From positions 1 to 64,000 of the forward strand of contig QCIY01000004.1 of assembly GCA_003216415.1 (NCBI GenBank): DNA of 64,000 nt, read 5' to 3'. A program made the position numbers and the translations under genes. The notes below the pieces were generated by a model that worked only from the letters and a program-made list of their open reading frames with translations, was not told where the DNA came from and searched no databases. The stretch is from Prochlorococcus sp. AG-402-O16. Lineage in GTDB: Bacteria; Cyanobacteriota; Cyanobacteriia; PCC-6307; Cyanobiaceae. Below are positions 42,721-53,821 of the stretch, in pieces. Each line of letters begins with the position of its first letter. Position 1 is the first letter of the stretch.

Positions 42721-43089
42721 ATGGCAGATTTAAACATCCCCAATTTGAATATGAAATCTGATAAATATATTTTTAAAAAAAAATTAAGTCTAAGAAGAAA
42801 GTCTAAAAGAAGACTAATTTCTGAGTCTGCCTTTTTGTTTGTTTTGAGTCTTTTATTAGTTTATATAAATTATTTAATTCCTAATAAGATATTGTTGCTA
42901 CAAAATCTACCGATGACATTTAATAAGTCTTATATATTAATGATTGATCTATTATTAAACCTATACCAAGTATTTTTGGTAATTTTTATTTTTGTCTCTT
43001 CTTTAACAACTTTGCTTTTAATGATAGGTTCTATTTATAGATTATTTAGGGTAACTAAGAGAAAATCAAAACAAATAATTTATAAATAA
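42721..43089 (+). CDS. Hypothetical two-TM protein
   Basis: ORF; two hydrophobic helices. Confidence 0.6.
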   Translation: MADLNIPNLNMKSDKYIFKKKLSLRRKSKRRLISESAFLFVLSLLLVYINYLIPNKILLLQNLPMTFNKSYILMIDLLLNLYQVFLVIFIFVSSLTTLLLMIGSIYRLFRVTKRKSKQIIYK

Positions 43090-43091
43090 TT

Positions 43092-43253
43092 TCAAATTGG
43101 TTGCATTAAACCTCCACTACCTGAATCAGAGTCGTCATCATCATTTTCTGTCTCAACTCCGAAAAGTGCGTAAACACCAAGTAAAAGTGAAGACAAAATT
43201 ATTGTTATGGGTAAAATTGAATTTTGAATTCCGACGTCTATATATTCACCCAT
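43092..43253 (-). CDS. 53-aa single-TM protein with acidic tail
   Basis: Hand translation MGEYIDVGIQNSILPITIILSSLLLGVYALFGVETENDDDDSDSGSGGLMQPI. Confidence 0.65.
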   Translation of the reverse strand: MGEYIDVGIQNSILPITIILSSLLLGVYALFGVETENDDDDSDSGSGGLMQPI

Positions 43254-43326
43254 GAAAAAAGGAAAATTTTTTATAAACTAACCGAAATTAAACTTATTCG
43301 CGGATTTTAAATATTTATTTAATAAT

Positions 43327-46300
43327 TTATTCTTTTTTAATTAGTAGGTCTTTGTCAAAATTATTTATTTCTTCAACAAATGAACCAAACCAATACATTA
43401 ATTGATCAATTTGATTTTGAACTTCAGTAACTCCTAAACCTCTAATTGTTATTAAGGAGTATTGTTCCCCTTCATCAAAACTAAATTTATTTTGAACACT
43501 AGTTGGTAATGATTTTTTAAGTATTTTAAAAGTAGGTTGTTTTAATTTTGTTTCTATAATGATGTTTGGTTTTTTAAGCTTTATTTTGTTAAAACCACAT
43601 CTTTTAGCTAGTAATTTTAGTCTCATCAACATAATTAATGACTCGACAGGTTTGGGCAAAGTTCCATATCTATTAATCCAGTCTGTAGCTAATTCAGTTA
43701 ATTCATTATTTTTAGAACATTCAGAAGCAGATTTGTAAGCATCAAGCTTTTCTTCCCTGTTTAATATCCAAGTTGCAGGTATAAATGCATTTATTGGGAG
43801 ATCTATTTGGGTGTCACTAATTTCTGGTATTTCTTGTCCACTAATTTCTGATATTGCCTCATGTAGCATTTCAATGTACAAATCATATCCAATGGCATTA
43901 ACCTTTCCGCTTTGTTCTTCCCCTAATAAACTTCCAACTCCTCTTATTTCCATATCTTTCATAGCAAGTTGGTAACCACTTCCTAGTTCAGAAAAGTCTT
44001 TTATCGCTTTCAATCTTTGTTTTGCAGCATCATTGATTTTATTTATATTTGGATAAAATAACCATGCATGTGCTTGTACTCCACTTCTACCAACTCTTCC
44101 TCTTAGTTGATAAAGTTGTGAAAGTCCAAATTTATGAGAATCTTCGATAATAATTGTGTTTACCTTCGGGATGTCCAATCCACTTTCAATTATCGTAGTA
44201 CATACCATTAGATCTACTTCTCCATTATTAAAAGCAATCATTGCATTTTCCAGTTCTGTTTCATTCATTTGTCCATGAGCAACAATAAATTTTAAGTTTG
44301 GAAACATATTTTTTAATTTGTTTACAGCTTGATCAATATCACTAATTCTTGGAAGAACATAAAATATTTGTCCTCCCCTATCAAGTTCTTGACTTATTGC
44401 GGTCCTTATTACGTCCATATCTATTTCAGACAAATATGTTTTTATTGATCTCCTAGATGGAGGAGGGGTATTTAGCAAGCTCATTTGTCTCAGTCCTGAT
44501 AAGCTCATATAAAGAGTTCTTGGAATTGGAGTCGCAGAGAGAGTTAAAACATCTATGTTGGATTTGATTTTTTTAATTTTCTCCTTTTGTCTTACTCCAA
44601 ATCTTTGTTCTTCATCAATTACGAGTAGTCCTAAATTTTTAATTTCTATTTCTTTGCCTAATATTTGGTGTGTTGCTACTACTAAATCGATTTTGTTATT
44701 TTTTAATCCTGCATAGATTTCCTTTCTTTCATTAAGGGTTTTGAATCTATTTAGTAATGATACTTTTATTGGATAAGGTGAAAATCTATTATTTATTGTT
44801 ATCCAATGTTGTTGTGCAAGTATTGTTGTTGGAGCTAATAATATTACCTGCTTTCCTGATGTAATAGCCTTAAAAATAGCCCGAACAGCGACCTCTGTTT
44901 TACCAAAACCTACATCTCCACAAACTAACCTGTCCATTGGCTTATCGCTTTCCATATCGCATTTTATTTCTTTTACAGCAGTAATTTGATCTGGTGTTGG
45001 TTGATAAGGGAATGATTCCTCTAATTCATCTTGCCAAGGACCATCTTCTGGGAATATGTGCCCCTTTAATTTTTCTCTCTTTGCATAAAGTTTTAAGATA
45101 TCGACAGCAACTTTTTTGATTTGTTTTTTATTTTTATCTTTTATTCTTTCCCACTCTGTTCCTCCTAATTTATTTATTTTTGGTTTTAACTTTCCGCTTG
45201 ATCTATATCTGTTAACACTACCGAGTTGATCAGCTGCAACACTTATCTTCCCATCTTGATACTGAATGACTAAATAATCTCTTGAATCTCCAGTTATGTT
45301 GATTTTCTCAATTTTTAGAAATTTTCCTATTCCATGATTTTTATGAACTATAAAATCGCCTGGACTAATCTTATTCACATTTATATTTGAATTGACACTT
45401 ATTTTTTTTCTTCTTATGAATACATTATTAAAAAGAGATTGTTGTGAAAATAATTCTTTATCTGTTATGAGAACAACTTTCCAAATCGGAAGATAAAAAC
45501 CCTCGATTTCATAATTGTTCTTATTTTTTATAATTAAAGGAGTTGAATTATTAATTGACTTAAATGCTTCATTAATATCATTAGCATTATTTAAGAAGTT
45601 TGTATTACATTCGTGCTCAAAAAGTAAGGTCCTAGTTCTCAATGGCTGTGCCGATAATATCCATACTTTTTCCTTATTTTTTATATTTTTATTTATATCG
45701 TTGGATAATTTTCCTATATTTTTAGAGTATGAATTTAGCCTTTTATCATTTAATAAAAATCTATTATCAATATTGTCTTTAGATTCAAATTCATAAAATT
45801 TTATTAAATCAAAATTCCCCAGTGAATTTAATATTTCGTCAAATTTTATATGCAAATTAGGGTTAGCCTTTAAATTAATATGATTATTTTTAAGGTTTTC
45901 ATTTAATTCATAGGCACAATTATCAAAATTACTTTCTGAATCTAAATACCAATTATTCGCAAATTTTTTACAATCTTCTAATTCATCAATTACGAGTATT
46001 GTTTCCTTATTAAGGAAATCTATTATATTTGAGGGTTCTTTTTCAATTATTCCTAAATAACGATCAAGATTATTTTTATTTATATCTTCTGAATTAAAAA
46101 TACTGTTCTCAGATAAATTACTTAACTTATTTTTTATTAGCAAATCAAATCCAGCCTGTATTATTTCAATATTATCGATACTTTCTAATGTTTTCTGTGT
46201 ATGGGGATCATATTCTCTTATTTTCTCAATTACATTATCAAAAAATTCTAATCTTATAGGGAACTCATTATTGACAGGATAAATATCTATTATTTCCCCT

Positions 46301-46839
46301 CTCCTACTCCAGAATCCTTCTGTTGAAGTCACATTTTCCTTTGTATAACCAAGCAATGTAAGTTTATTTGCTAATTCTTGAATCTCGATTTGAACCCCTT
46401 TTTGCAAATCTAACTTGTTTTCAATAAATAAGTTTTTATTTATTAGATGAGGTTGAAGTGATCTCTCTGTTGATATAACAATATTAAGTTCCTTTTTCTC
46501 TTTTTTTATTAATTTGGATAAAACAGTAAGCTGACTAAATTCAATCTCTTTGGATTTATTAATTGATGCGTATGGTAGATGTTCTGTTGGAGGATAATAT
46601 AAAACTGCTTTATCATTTATACTTTCAAAATAACCAATCCATTTGTAGGCAATTTCTACATTAGGACAAATTAATAATATATTTTTCCCCTCTTTTTTTG
46701 CGATGCTATCTAAGATTATTGATTTAGCATATCTACTTGAACCAACAATATTTAATTCATTATTTTTTGAAATTCTTTTTATTAATTCAGAAGTAATTTG
46801 TAAGTTAGAAATATAATTAACTAAAGTATTTAAACTCAT
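43327..46839 (-). CDS. mfd: Transcription-repair coupling factor
   Basis: 1170 aa; DFIVHKNHGIGKF CarD-like/RID, VCGDVGFGKTEVA, LLVIDEEQRFGVRQKE, QLRGRVGRS. Confidence 0.98.
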   Translation of the reverse strand: MSLNTLVNYISNLQITSELIKRISKNNELNIVGSSRYAKSIILDSIAKKEGKNILLICPNVEIAYKWIGYFESINDKAVLYYPPTEHLPYASINKSKEIEFSQLTVLSKLIKKEKKELNIVISTERSLQPHLINKNLFIENKLDLQKGVQIEIQELANKLTLLGYTKENVTSTEGFWSRRGEIIDIYPVNNEFPIRLEFFDNVIEKIREYDPHTQKTLESIDNIEIIQAGFDLLIKNKLSNLSENSIFNSEDINKNNLDRYLGIIEKEPSNIIDFLNKETILVIDELEDCKKFANNWYLDSESNFDNCAYELNENLKNNHINLKANPNLHIKFDEILNSLGNFDLIKFYEFESKDNIDNRFLLNDKRLNSYSKNIGKLSNDINKNIKNKEKVWILSAQPLRTRTLLFEHECNTNFLNNANDINEAFKSINNSTPLIIKNKNNYEIEGFYLPIWKVVLITDKELFSQQSLFNNVFIRRKKISVNSNINVNKISPGDFIVHKNHGIGKFLKIEKINITGDSRDYLVIQYQDGKISVAADQLGSVNRYRSSGKLKPKINKLGGTEWERIKDKNKKQIKKVAVDILKLYAKREKLKGHIFPEDGPWQDELEESFPYQPTPDQITAVKEIKCDMESDKPMDRLVCGDVGFGKTEVAVRAIFKAITSGKQVILLAPTTILAQQHWITINNRFSPYPIKVSLLNRFKTLNERKEIYAGLKNNKIDLVVATHQILGKEIEIKNLGLLVIDEEQRFGVRQKEKIKKIKSNIDVLTLSATPIPRTLYMSLSGLRQMSLLNTPPPSRRSIKTYLSEIDMDVIRTAISQELDRGGQIFYVLPRISDIDQAVNKLKNMFPNLKFIVAHGQMNETELENAMIAFNNGEVDLMVCTTIIESGLDIPKVNTIIIEDSHKFGLSQLYQLRGRVGRSGVQAHAWLFYPNINKINDAAKQRLKAIKDFSELGSGYQLAMKDMEIRGVGSLLGEEQSGKVNAIGYDLYIEMLHEAISEISGQEIPEISDTQIDLPINAFIPATWILNREEKLDAYKSASECSKNNELTELATDWINRYGTLPKPVESLIMLMRLKLLAKRCGFNKIKLKKPNIIIETKLKQPTFKILKKSLPTSVQNKFSFDEGEQYSLITIRGLGVTEVQNQIDQLMYWFGSFVEEINNFDKDLLIKKE

Positions 46840-46910
46840 TTATAGTTATCAATCTTGATTACAAATATCCGATATATTATATTAGATTTTATACTGATTG
46901 TGAATAATAT

Positions 46911-47624
46911 TTGATGGATTCAGCCGCAATAAATTCTTTTATACCCACATTAGATCAGGTAGACAGTTGGTACGAAATCTTTACACTTTTACCAATATTA
47001 ATTGCTCTAGAATTATTGTTGTCAGCTGATAATGCTGTCGCACTAGCTTCTCTTACTAAATGCCTCGACAGTTCAGAATTAAGGTCAAGAGCCTTAAATA
47101 TTGGTATAACAATATCTTTATTATTTAGAATTATTCTCATCTTATTATCTAATGTTCTTCTCAAGTTTATTCTTATTAGGGTTTTTGCTGGTTTTTATTT
47201 AATATACTTATTCTTCTCTAATGTTTTTGTTAATTCAGATATAGAAAACGCTGAAAATGGTACAGATAATAAAAATAATAATTTTAGGTTCTTAAGAGTT
47301 GTAGCACTTCTTTCAATTACTGATTTTGCATTTTCTATAGACAGTATTACTACTGCAGTAGCTATCAGCGATCAATACATATTAATTATATTTGGAGCAG
47401 TAATTGGTGTATTAGCATTAAGATTTACATCGGGGATTTTTCTAAAACTTCTGGATATATTTTCTAGATTAGAAACAGCCGGTTACGTAGCAATTTTGAT
47501 TGTTGGGATTAAGCTTTTACTAAATACGTTAATTAAAGAGTCTATTCTTCCAGACTATTATTTTTATATTTTGATTCTTTTTGCTTTCATTTGGGGATTC
47601 TCTAAAAAAGAATTTAAAACTTAA
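46911..47624 (+). CDS. TerC-family integral membrane protein
   Basis: ALELLLSADNAVALASLTKCL and SITDFAFSIDSITTAVAIS. Confidence 0.88.
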   Translation: MMDSAAINSFIPTLDQVDSWYEIFTLLPILIALELLLSADNAVALASLTKCLDSSELRSRALNIGITISLLFRIILILLSNVLLKFILIRVFAGFYLIYLFFSNVFVNSDIENAENGTDNKNNNFRFLRVVALLSITDFAFSIDSITTAVAISDQYILIIFGAVIGVLALRFTSGIFLKLLDIFSRLETAGYVAILIVGIKLLLNTLIKESILPDYYFYILILFAFIWGFSKKEFKT

Positions 47625-48607
47625 TCTGAGAAATAATCACCTACTGTTGGCTTTAACTGTTGTATCAATTGATTTTTGCTAGATATGTTTTTGCCTTCAA
47701 GTTTTGCTTCTAATAAAATAATCGGATCAGTTTTAGTTGAAATTATTATTCCATCATTTTCTATGACAGCAAGAATAATACCTGGTTTTGAATAATTGCT
47801 CTTTAAAAGGTATTTTTCATTTTTAATTTCATCACTACTCAAAACTTTGATTTTAATTATTTTTAGGTTCTTACCTCTAAAAGTTGTATTTGATCGTGGG
47901 TATAATGCTTTTATTATTTGAGAAATTTCCAATGCATCTTTACTCCAAACCACTTTAAAATCTGATTTCTCAATCATTCTTGCGTAAGTAATTTCTCTTC
48001 CAAGGGTATTTTGTTTTGTTAATTGAGAATTAGTATTTTTATTAATATTTTCTTCGATTAAAGAGGTAGCATTTAATAATAATTTTGCCGATAAAATACT
48101 AAGTTTTTCCGATAGTGTATTTAAATTATCTTTATTATCGATTTTAATTTTTTCTTCTAACAATATATCACCAGTATCTAGTCCCTCATTCATTTTCATA
48201 ATTCCTACACCAGTATATTCGTCGCCTTTTATTAGGGACCATTGGATTGGGGCAGCACCACGCCATCTTGGGAGTAATGAAGCATGTGCGTTCCAACAAC
48301 CAAATTTTGGGATGTCCAATATCTCTTTGGGTAATATTTTCCCGTAAGCTATGACAATAAATAAATCACAAGAAAGTGATTTAAGTTCATTTATAAAATC
48401 TATATTACCCCTGATTTTTTCTGGAGTATAAATTTTTATAGATTCTTGCTCAGCAAAGCTTTTAACAGGTGAGGATATTAATTTATTTCCCCTAGATCTT
48501 TTCTTATCCGGTTGGCTAACTACAGCAATTACCTCGTGTTTGGATTTATTAAAAATATCAAGACTTGCAATTGAATATTCAGGTGTTCCCCAGAATATAA
48601 TTCTCAC
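47621..48607 (-). CDS. fmt: Methionyl-tRNA formyltransferase
   Basis: RIIFWGTPEYSIASL, HASLLPRWRGAAPIQW. Confidence 0.97.
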   Translation of the reverse strand: MRIIFWGTPEYSIASLDIFNKSKHEVIAVVSQPDKKRSRGNKLISSPVKSFAEQESIKIYTPEKIRGNIDFINELKSLSCDLFIVIAYGKILPKEILDIPKFGCWNAHASLLPRWRGAAPIQWSLIKGDEYTGVGIMKMNEGLDTGDILLEEKIKIDNKDNLNTLSEKLSILSAKLLLNATSLIEENINKNTNSQLTKQNTLGREITYARMIEKSDFKVVWSKDALEISQIIKALYPRSNTTFRGKNLKIIKIKVLSSDEIKNEKYLLKSNYSKPGIILAVIENDGIIISTKTDPIILLEAKLEGKNISSKNQLIQQLKPTVGDYFSD

Positions 48608-49956
48608 GCGTCACCAGTTATTGATAATTCGTCTACCCATATATGTGGAGAAATTCCACTTGTTGTTACCTCCTGGCTTGATTCAATATTTACTATATTT
48701 TTCAATAGATATTTGATATCCCCTGCTACGGTGGCAGATTCTATTGAGATTTTTTTACCGTTTTTATAGAGCCATCCATCAAATGGAAGAGAGAATGAAC
48801 CTTGACTTGCTCTTACACCTGCATGGATCGCATTTAATTCTTCAATATAAACAAATTCTCCCTCAAAATTAGAATGATCTAATGATGTTTTTAGATCGTA
48901 GTCCTCCTTTGATTTCTCAACTACTATCCAATCAGGAGATACTGAGACTTTTGATCCAATTCCAGCGTGGCCAGTAGGACTTGTTTTAAATATTCTTGCA
49001 GTTGATTCAGAATGTATGAAATTTTCAATTTTCCCTTTATTAATTAAACATATTCTTTTGGTAGGGGTTCCTTCTCCATCAAATGGTGCTGAAGATATAT
49101 TCTTTTCGTGAAGACCATCATCATAAATATTAAGTGCTTCTGTAGATAGTTTCTCGCCGATAGAATTTTTATTAGATAAGCTCACACCATCTAAAATGCT
49201 TCTTGCATTAAACATTGAACTAAAGGCATTTATGAGGGTTAAAAAGGACTCTGGGGAAAAACATATTAAATATTTATTTGTTTTAATAGATGAATAATTT
49301 AAATGAGAAATTGTTTTATTTGAAGCCTCTTTAATACACGTTTCTATATCTATATCATCAACTCCATATCCAAGTTTTACAGAACCTGAGCTGCGAGGTT
49401 TTTTATCTTCCTCTTCTGCTCTAGCATATAAATATAGTGCAGCTTGACTTTTGGCGTAACTTCGAAAAGCACCATCACTATTTGCATAAACTCTCTCATA
49501 GAAACTTTCAGATAAACCGTTATATGGAATGGATTTTATGGATTCGTGACTTTCTATTAATTTAACTTCCGCTTCTCTTAAAAGAGTGAGTAATTTTTTT
49601 ATACCAACAGGATTTCTTTTTTTAGCTTCTCTAACTTTAATAGGATCATTGGCTAGTGGTGAAAATTCAGTACTTTCATTCTTATTGCCGAAATTAGAAG
49701 CAATATTTGCTTGATTAAGGGCCTTTTTAATACCAGATTCACTAATGTCACTTGTTGTAGTAATGCCAACTAGATTAGATTCGTTCCAAACTCTTATAGT
49801 TAAAACTTGCTTTTGTGATGCTTTAAGTTGTTTAGCCTCTCCTTTGTCAACTTGCACAGAATAATCATTTGAAAAGCTTGCACCATAATCCCATTTTTTA
49901 AGATTTAGAAAATCTGCAGATTTGGATATTTGAGATGTTATTTCTTTTGAATTCAT
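48604..49956 (-). CDS. TldE/PmbA family protein
   Basis: PmbA/TldD family without HExxxH; paired with tldD. Confidence 0.9.
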   Translation of the reverse strand: MNSKEITSQISKSADFLNLKKWDYGASFSNDYSVQVDKGEAKQLKASQKQVLTIRVWNESNLVGITTTSDISESGIKKALNQANIASNFGNKNESTEFSPLANDPIKVREAKKRNPVGIKKLLTLLREAEVKLIESHESIKSIPYNGLSESFYERVYANSDGAFRSYAKSQAALYLYARAEEEDKKPRSSGSVKLGYGVDDIDIETCIKEASNKTISHLNYSSIKTNKYLICFSPESFLTLINAFSSMFNARSILDGVSLSNKNSIGEKLSTEALNIYDDGLHEKNISSAPFDGEGTPTKRICLINKGKIENFIHSESTARIFKTSPTGHAGIGSKVSVSPDWIVVEKSKEDYDLKTSLDHSNFEGEFVYIEELNAIHAGVRASQGSFSLPFDGWLYKNGKKISIESATVAGDIKYLLKNIVNIESSQEVTTSGISPHIWVDELSITGDA

Positions 49957-49959
49957 ATG

Positions 49960-51384
49960 CTATCTTCCGCCAACAGTGATTGAATCAACCTTAATATGAG
50001 GTTGACCTACAGTTACATTTACGCTTCCACTAATGGATCCACAGAATCCAGGAGCTAATTCTAGGTCATTTCCGCACATTGATATTTTTGGCATAACTTC
50101 TTTAGCCTCACCAATCAATGTTGCTCCCTTAACTGGTTTAGTTAATTTTCCATTTTTAATTAGGTATCCTTCTTCTACAGCAAAATTAAATTGTCCTGTA
50201 GCACCTACACTACCCCCACCCATAGATTTGCAGTAAAGACCATCGCTAATACTACTTATTAAATCATCTTTGGAGTATTCACCTTTAGCTATGTAAGTAT
50301 TTCTCATTCTTGAAGCTGCTGCAAATGAATAATTTTGTCTTCTTCCACTTCCTGTTCTTTTATGACCTGTTCTTAATTCCCCTGCTCTATCAGAAATAAA
50401 TTTTTTTAAAATTCCATCTTTTATGAGGACTGATTTCTCTGGTTCCATCCCTTCATCATCTACTGATAAAGAACCAAAGGAACCTTTTGATATCCCCTCA
50501 TCTATTGCTGTTACAGATTCATGTGCAATTTTTTCATTCAATTTATGTTCAAAGGGAGTTGTCCCTCTCTCTATTTGCGTAGTTTCAAGTAAATGCCCGC
50601 AGGCTTCGTGAAATATAACTCCACCAAATTTATTAGCTAATACAACGGGCATTTGTCCAGCATCAACATAATCCGCGTATAACATGTTCATTGAACTTTC
50701 AAAGACATCATTTGCAGCTTTTTCATGATCCCAGAATTTGAATTCGTTAGGCATGCCTGATGATCCAAATCTTCTACTTCCATTAGATCTATACTGCGCA
50801 TCGTTAGCAATTACGTTAAGACCAACTGTTTGATGCAACCTAATATCGGAGACATAGGTGCCATCACTGGATGCTATAATTACTTCTTGCAAATTTCTTG
50901 AGTAACTTCCCTTTCTAGTAATTATTTTGTTATTTTTTTTAAGAGATTTATTGCTTTCTAATAGTTTTTCACTTATCTCATGAATGGTTGGAACTTCATC
51001 TTTCCATGTTTTTTTTGTTAAACCATAGTCCCTTTGATTCTTTAATCCGTTAAAAACATCTGTATATTTTTTGTCAGTTATATCTAACATCTCAATAGCC
51101 TGAGAAACTGATCTCATCAAACCGTGTTTTGTTAAATCATTTGTACTGACGAATCCATCCCTTTTATCTTTAAATATTCTAATACCTGCGCCCCTTCCAA
51201 ATGAGGGGCTTACATTTGTAATGTAATCCTCTTCGGCTAATACACTTGAATTGTCAGTATTTTCTAAAAATATTTCTACAAATTCAGCCCCAAGCCCAAT
51301 CCCATAGAAAATAATTTCTTCTAATAAATCTTTATTGCAACTACCAAATTCGATTTCATTTGATTTGATTTGTGACGAAAGCAT
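49960..51384 (-). CDS. tldD: TldD family metalloprotease
   Basis: GVIFHEACGHLLETTQIERGTTPF HExxxH motif. Confidence 0.94.
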   Translation of the reverse strand: MLSSQIKSNEIEFGSCNKDLLEEIIFYGIGLGAEFVEIFLENTDNSSVLAEEDYITNVSPSFGRGAGIRIFKDKRDGFVSTNDLTKHGLMRSVSQAIEMLDITDKKYTDVFNGLKNQRDYGLTKKTWKDEVPTIHEISEKLLESNKSLKKNNKIITRKGSYSRNLQEVIIASSDGTYVSDIRLHQTVGLNVIANDAQYRSNGSRRFGSSGMPNEFKFWDHEKAANDVFESSMNMLYADYVDAGQMPVVLANKFGGVIFHEACGHLLETTQIERGTTPFEHKLNEKIAHESVTAIDEGISKGSFGSLSVDDEGMEPEKSVLIKDGILKKFISDRAGELRTGHKRTGSGRRQNYSFAAASRMRNTYIAKGEYSKDDLISSISDGLYCKSMGGGSVGATGQFNFAVEEGYLIKNGKLTKPVKGATLIGEAKEVMPKISMCGNDLELAPGFCGSISGSVNVTVGQPHIKVDSITVGGR

Positions 51385-51415
51385 ATAAGTCTTTAAATTT
51401 ACTCTGAAAAAAAGA

Positions 51416-52588
51416 TTATCTAATCGAAGGTTGAAAATCTTTGCTATCTAGAGGTTTCAATAAGTATAGTCTTAATAGCTGGTAACCGTTTGATAAATAG
51501 GTAGGTAATTTCTTTAACGTTTTAGAAAGTTTATTTTCATTACTATCCTCAATATCAGAAAGGACATTATTATTTTCAACTATTTTATCTAATCTTCCAT
51601 AAAAAGATTTATCATAAACGTCCATTACTACAGGGAAAACTCTAGCAGCAGTTTCATTTGTTTTATTAATAACATACTGGTCGTAATCTCTAGCATCTAA
51701 CCCTAATGAACTGTAGAAATCTTTTTTGATTCCAAGATCCCTAGCATACATAGTTGCAAATACCGCAAGTAGAAAAAACCTTGACCATAATTTAGAGGTT
51801 AATGGAAGATTGTTCAAAAAATATCTAAATCTATGGAAATAATCAAATAGTGGATGTGTAAAGGTAGAACTCCCAATGGTAATTTTTTGACTTAAAGATT
51901 TGACAGTACGTGGTTGTGCTTTCATTAGTGCATCAAAGAAATCACCATGTCTATTTTCATCTTGACACCAATTTTCAAAATAATTAAATAGTGGAAAAAT
52001 CTTGCTATCTGGATTTTTTTCAAGATGCCTATAAATTGCAATGTATCTCCAATAACCTATTTTTTCAGACAGATAGGTAGCGTAAAAAATACTTCTTGGT
52101 GGGAAATAGGTGTAATCTTTATTGGAAGTTAAAAAACCTAAATCTAACTGTAATCCGAAGTCACTCATTGATTTATTCAAGAAACCTGCATGTCTAGCTT
52201 CGTCTCTAGCCATATGAGCAAAACATTCAGCAAGAAGAGGATTTTTATCTTTAATCCTTTTGCTAAGCTCTTTGTAAAGTAAAAAACCTGAAAATTCTGA
52301 TGTACAACTTCCCTCAAGAAAATCGACAAAAAGTTCTCTTGTCTCAGGATCAAGCTTTTCTGCAGCCCCTTCAAATTCACTATTTCTTACAAAATGATGC
52401 CTATTGTAGTCTTTCCTAAATTCTTCACATATTGCCTCCAATTCCTCCTCATTTATTGATAAATCCATATTTTCCATTGCCTCAAAGTCTGTTGTATAAA
52501 ACCTTGGAGACAAAATTGTTTCCTTTGCTGGTGCCTTTCCTTTATTTATTTCTTTTTTATTTGTAGATTCAATAGTTGATTGTGACAT
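51416..52588 (-). CDS. acsF: Mg-protoporphyrin IX monomethyl ester (oxidative) cyclase
   Basis: Diiron motifs [14 protein letters not shown] and [12 protein letters not shown]. Confidence 0.97.
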   Translation of the reverse strand: MSQSTIESTNKKEINKGKAPAKETILSPRFYTTDFEAMENMDLSINEEELEAICEEFRKDYNRHHFVRNSEFEGAAEKLDPETRELFVDFLEGSCTSEFSGFLLYKELSKRIKDKNPLLAECFAHMARDEARHAGFLNKSMSDFGLQLDLGFLTSNKDYTYFPPRSIFYATYLSEKIGYWRYIAIYRHLEKNPDSKIFPLFNYFENWCQDENRHGDFFDALMKAQPRTVKSLSQKITIGSSTFTHPLFDYFHRFRYFLNNLPLTSKLWSRFFLLAVFATMYARDLGIKKDFYSSLGLDARDYDQYVINKTNETAARVFPVVMDVYDKSFYGRLDKIVENNNVLSDIEDSNENKLSKTLKKLPTYLSNGYQLLRLYLLKPLDSKDFQPSIR

Positions 52589-52667
52589 CTTTAACTGTTT
52601 TATTAATACTATTATTTACTATTATTTGTATTTTCGAGGGAAAAGTTAACTTGGTGTCATTCTTTCT

Positions 52668-53246
52668 TTAATTAACTCCTATTAATTTTTGTCCATTTAA
52701 TCTCTGCAGTATCCTTGAAATGATTAATTTAAGGGTAATTCTTTTTTCGTCAATAAGAAATGATTCAATAATGCTAGGCTTTTGATTTGGTTTTGATAAA
52801 GAAATACTTTTTAAGGAACTTATGTCCTCCTTCTCAAAAGATAGCCAAAAGTTGCAAGTACCTTTAATTTCACAATTTATTACCCAACATTTATCTTTTG
52901 CAATAGGTCTATTAGTGTTTTTGAGATTAATATTGTTTATTTCTAATCCTCTTTGATTGATTTCTTCTATTAATGCAGGAATCAAATGAATATTTATAAA
53001 TTCTTGGAATGGTTTTTTTTCTATGGGGAGTTCTTTTTTTGGATTAGGAGTAGTTTTAGCAGGTGATACATTTTCATTTTTTATTTCAACTTTAGGAGGA
53101 GAATTATTTTGTAAATTAGAATTAATTTCATTCTTATTGATAACTTTTTCTGATGTAGTTTCTTTTATTTCTTCAAAGTTGGATTGATTGGTATTATCAG
53201 ATATTTTATTATTAACATCATTATTTGGGACTGAATTTTCTTCCAT
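52668..53246 (-). CDS. DUF2996-like protein
   Basis: C-terminal domain PFQEFINIHLIPALIEEINQRG..., low-complexity N-terminus. Confidence 0.7.
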   Translation of the reverse strand: MEENSVPNNDVNNKISDNTNQSNFEEIKETTSEKVINKNEINSNLQNNSPPKVEIKNENVSPAKTTPNPKKELPIEKKPFQEFINIHLIPALIEEINQRGLEINNINLKNTNRPIAKDKCWVINCEIKGTCNFWLSFEKEDISSLKSISLSKPNQKPSIIESFLIDEKRITLKLIISRILQRLNGQKLIGVN

Positions 53247-53315
53247 AAAAAATAATATTTTTATTCATTATAAATAAAAATTAACCACTTTTTAAAATTT
53301 AAATTATTTAGTTCT

Positions 53316-53765
53316 CTACCAATCATTCTCATTATTATCCCAGTCATCTTTATTATCAGAATTATTTGAAAAATTTTGATCTGTTTTCAAATTATTTTCT
53401 TCCGTATTTTTGACTACTCTGTAATTAACAGATATTGTTGGTTGAGAATCTCTAATATCCCTTTGTGGAGGCATCTCAATATTAGATGTAATATTTTCAT
53501 AATTATTTATTGGTTCATAATTTTCTTCTATTTTCTCGACAGTCTTTTGTTTAAAACCTCTTATTGAAGTATTTAATAACGTACTTATAAATAAACCAGA
53601 AAAAAATGAAATACTGATTAACTTGCCTATACTTACTTCCTTTACAGTCCATTTAAAGTATCTAAATGATGTCTTCTGCTTATTATTTGTAAATAATAAA
53701 GCTTGGAAGATTATTATTAAAAAAAGAATCAATAATAAAAATTTTTTCTTAAAAATCATTCTCAA
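53316..53765 (-). CDS. Hypothetical membrane protein
   Basis: Two N-terminal TM helices, Asn/Asp-rich tail. Confidence 0.55.
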   Translation of the reverse strand: MRMIFKKKFLLLILFLIIIFQALLFTNNKQKTSFRYFKWTVKEVSIGKLISISFFSGLFISTLLNTSIRGFKQKTVEKIEENYEPINNYENITSNIEMPPQRDIRDSQPTISVNYRVVKNTEENNLKTDQNFSNNSDNKDDWDNNENDW

Positions 53766-53821
53766 AAGTTATGTTTATTTTTATTTGGGTTAATATTTCC
53801 ATAATATATTTTTGAGAATTT

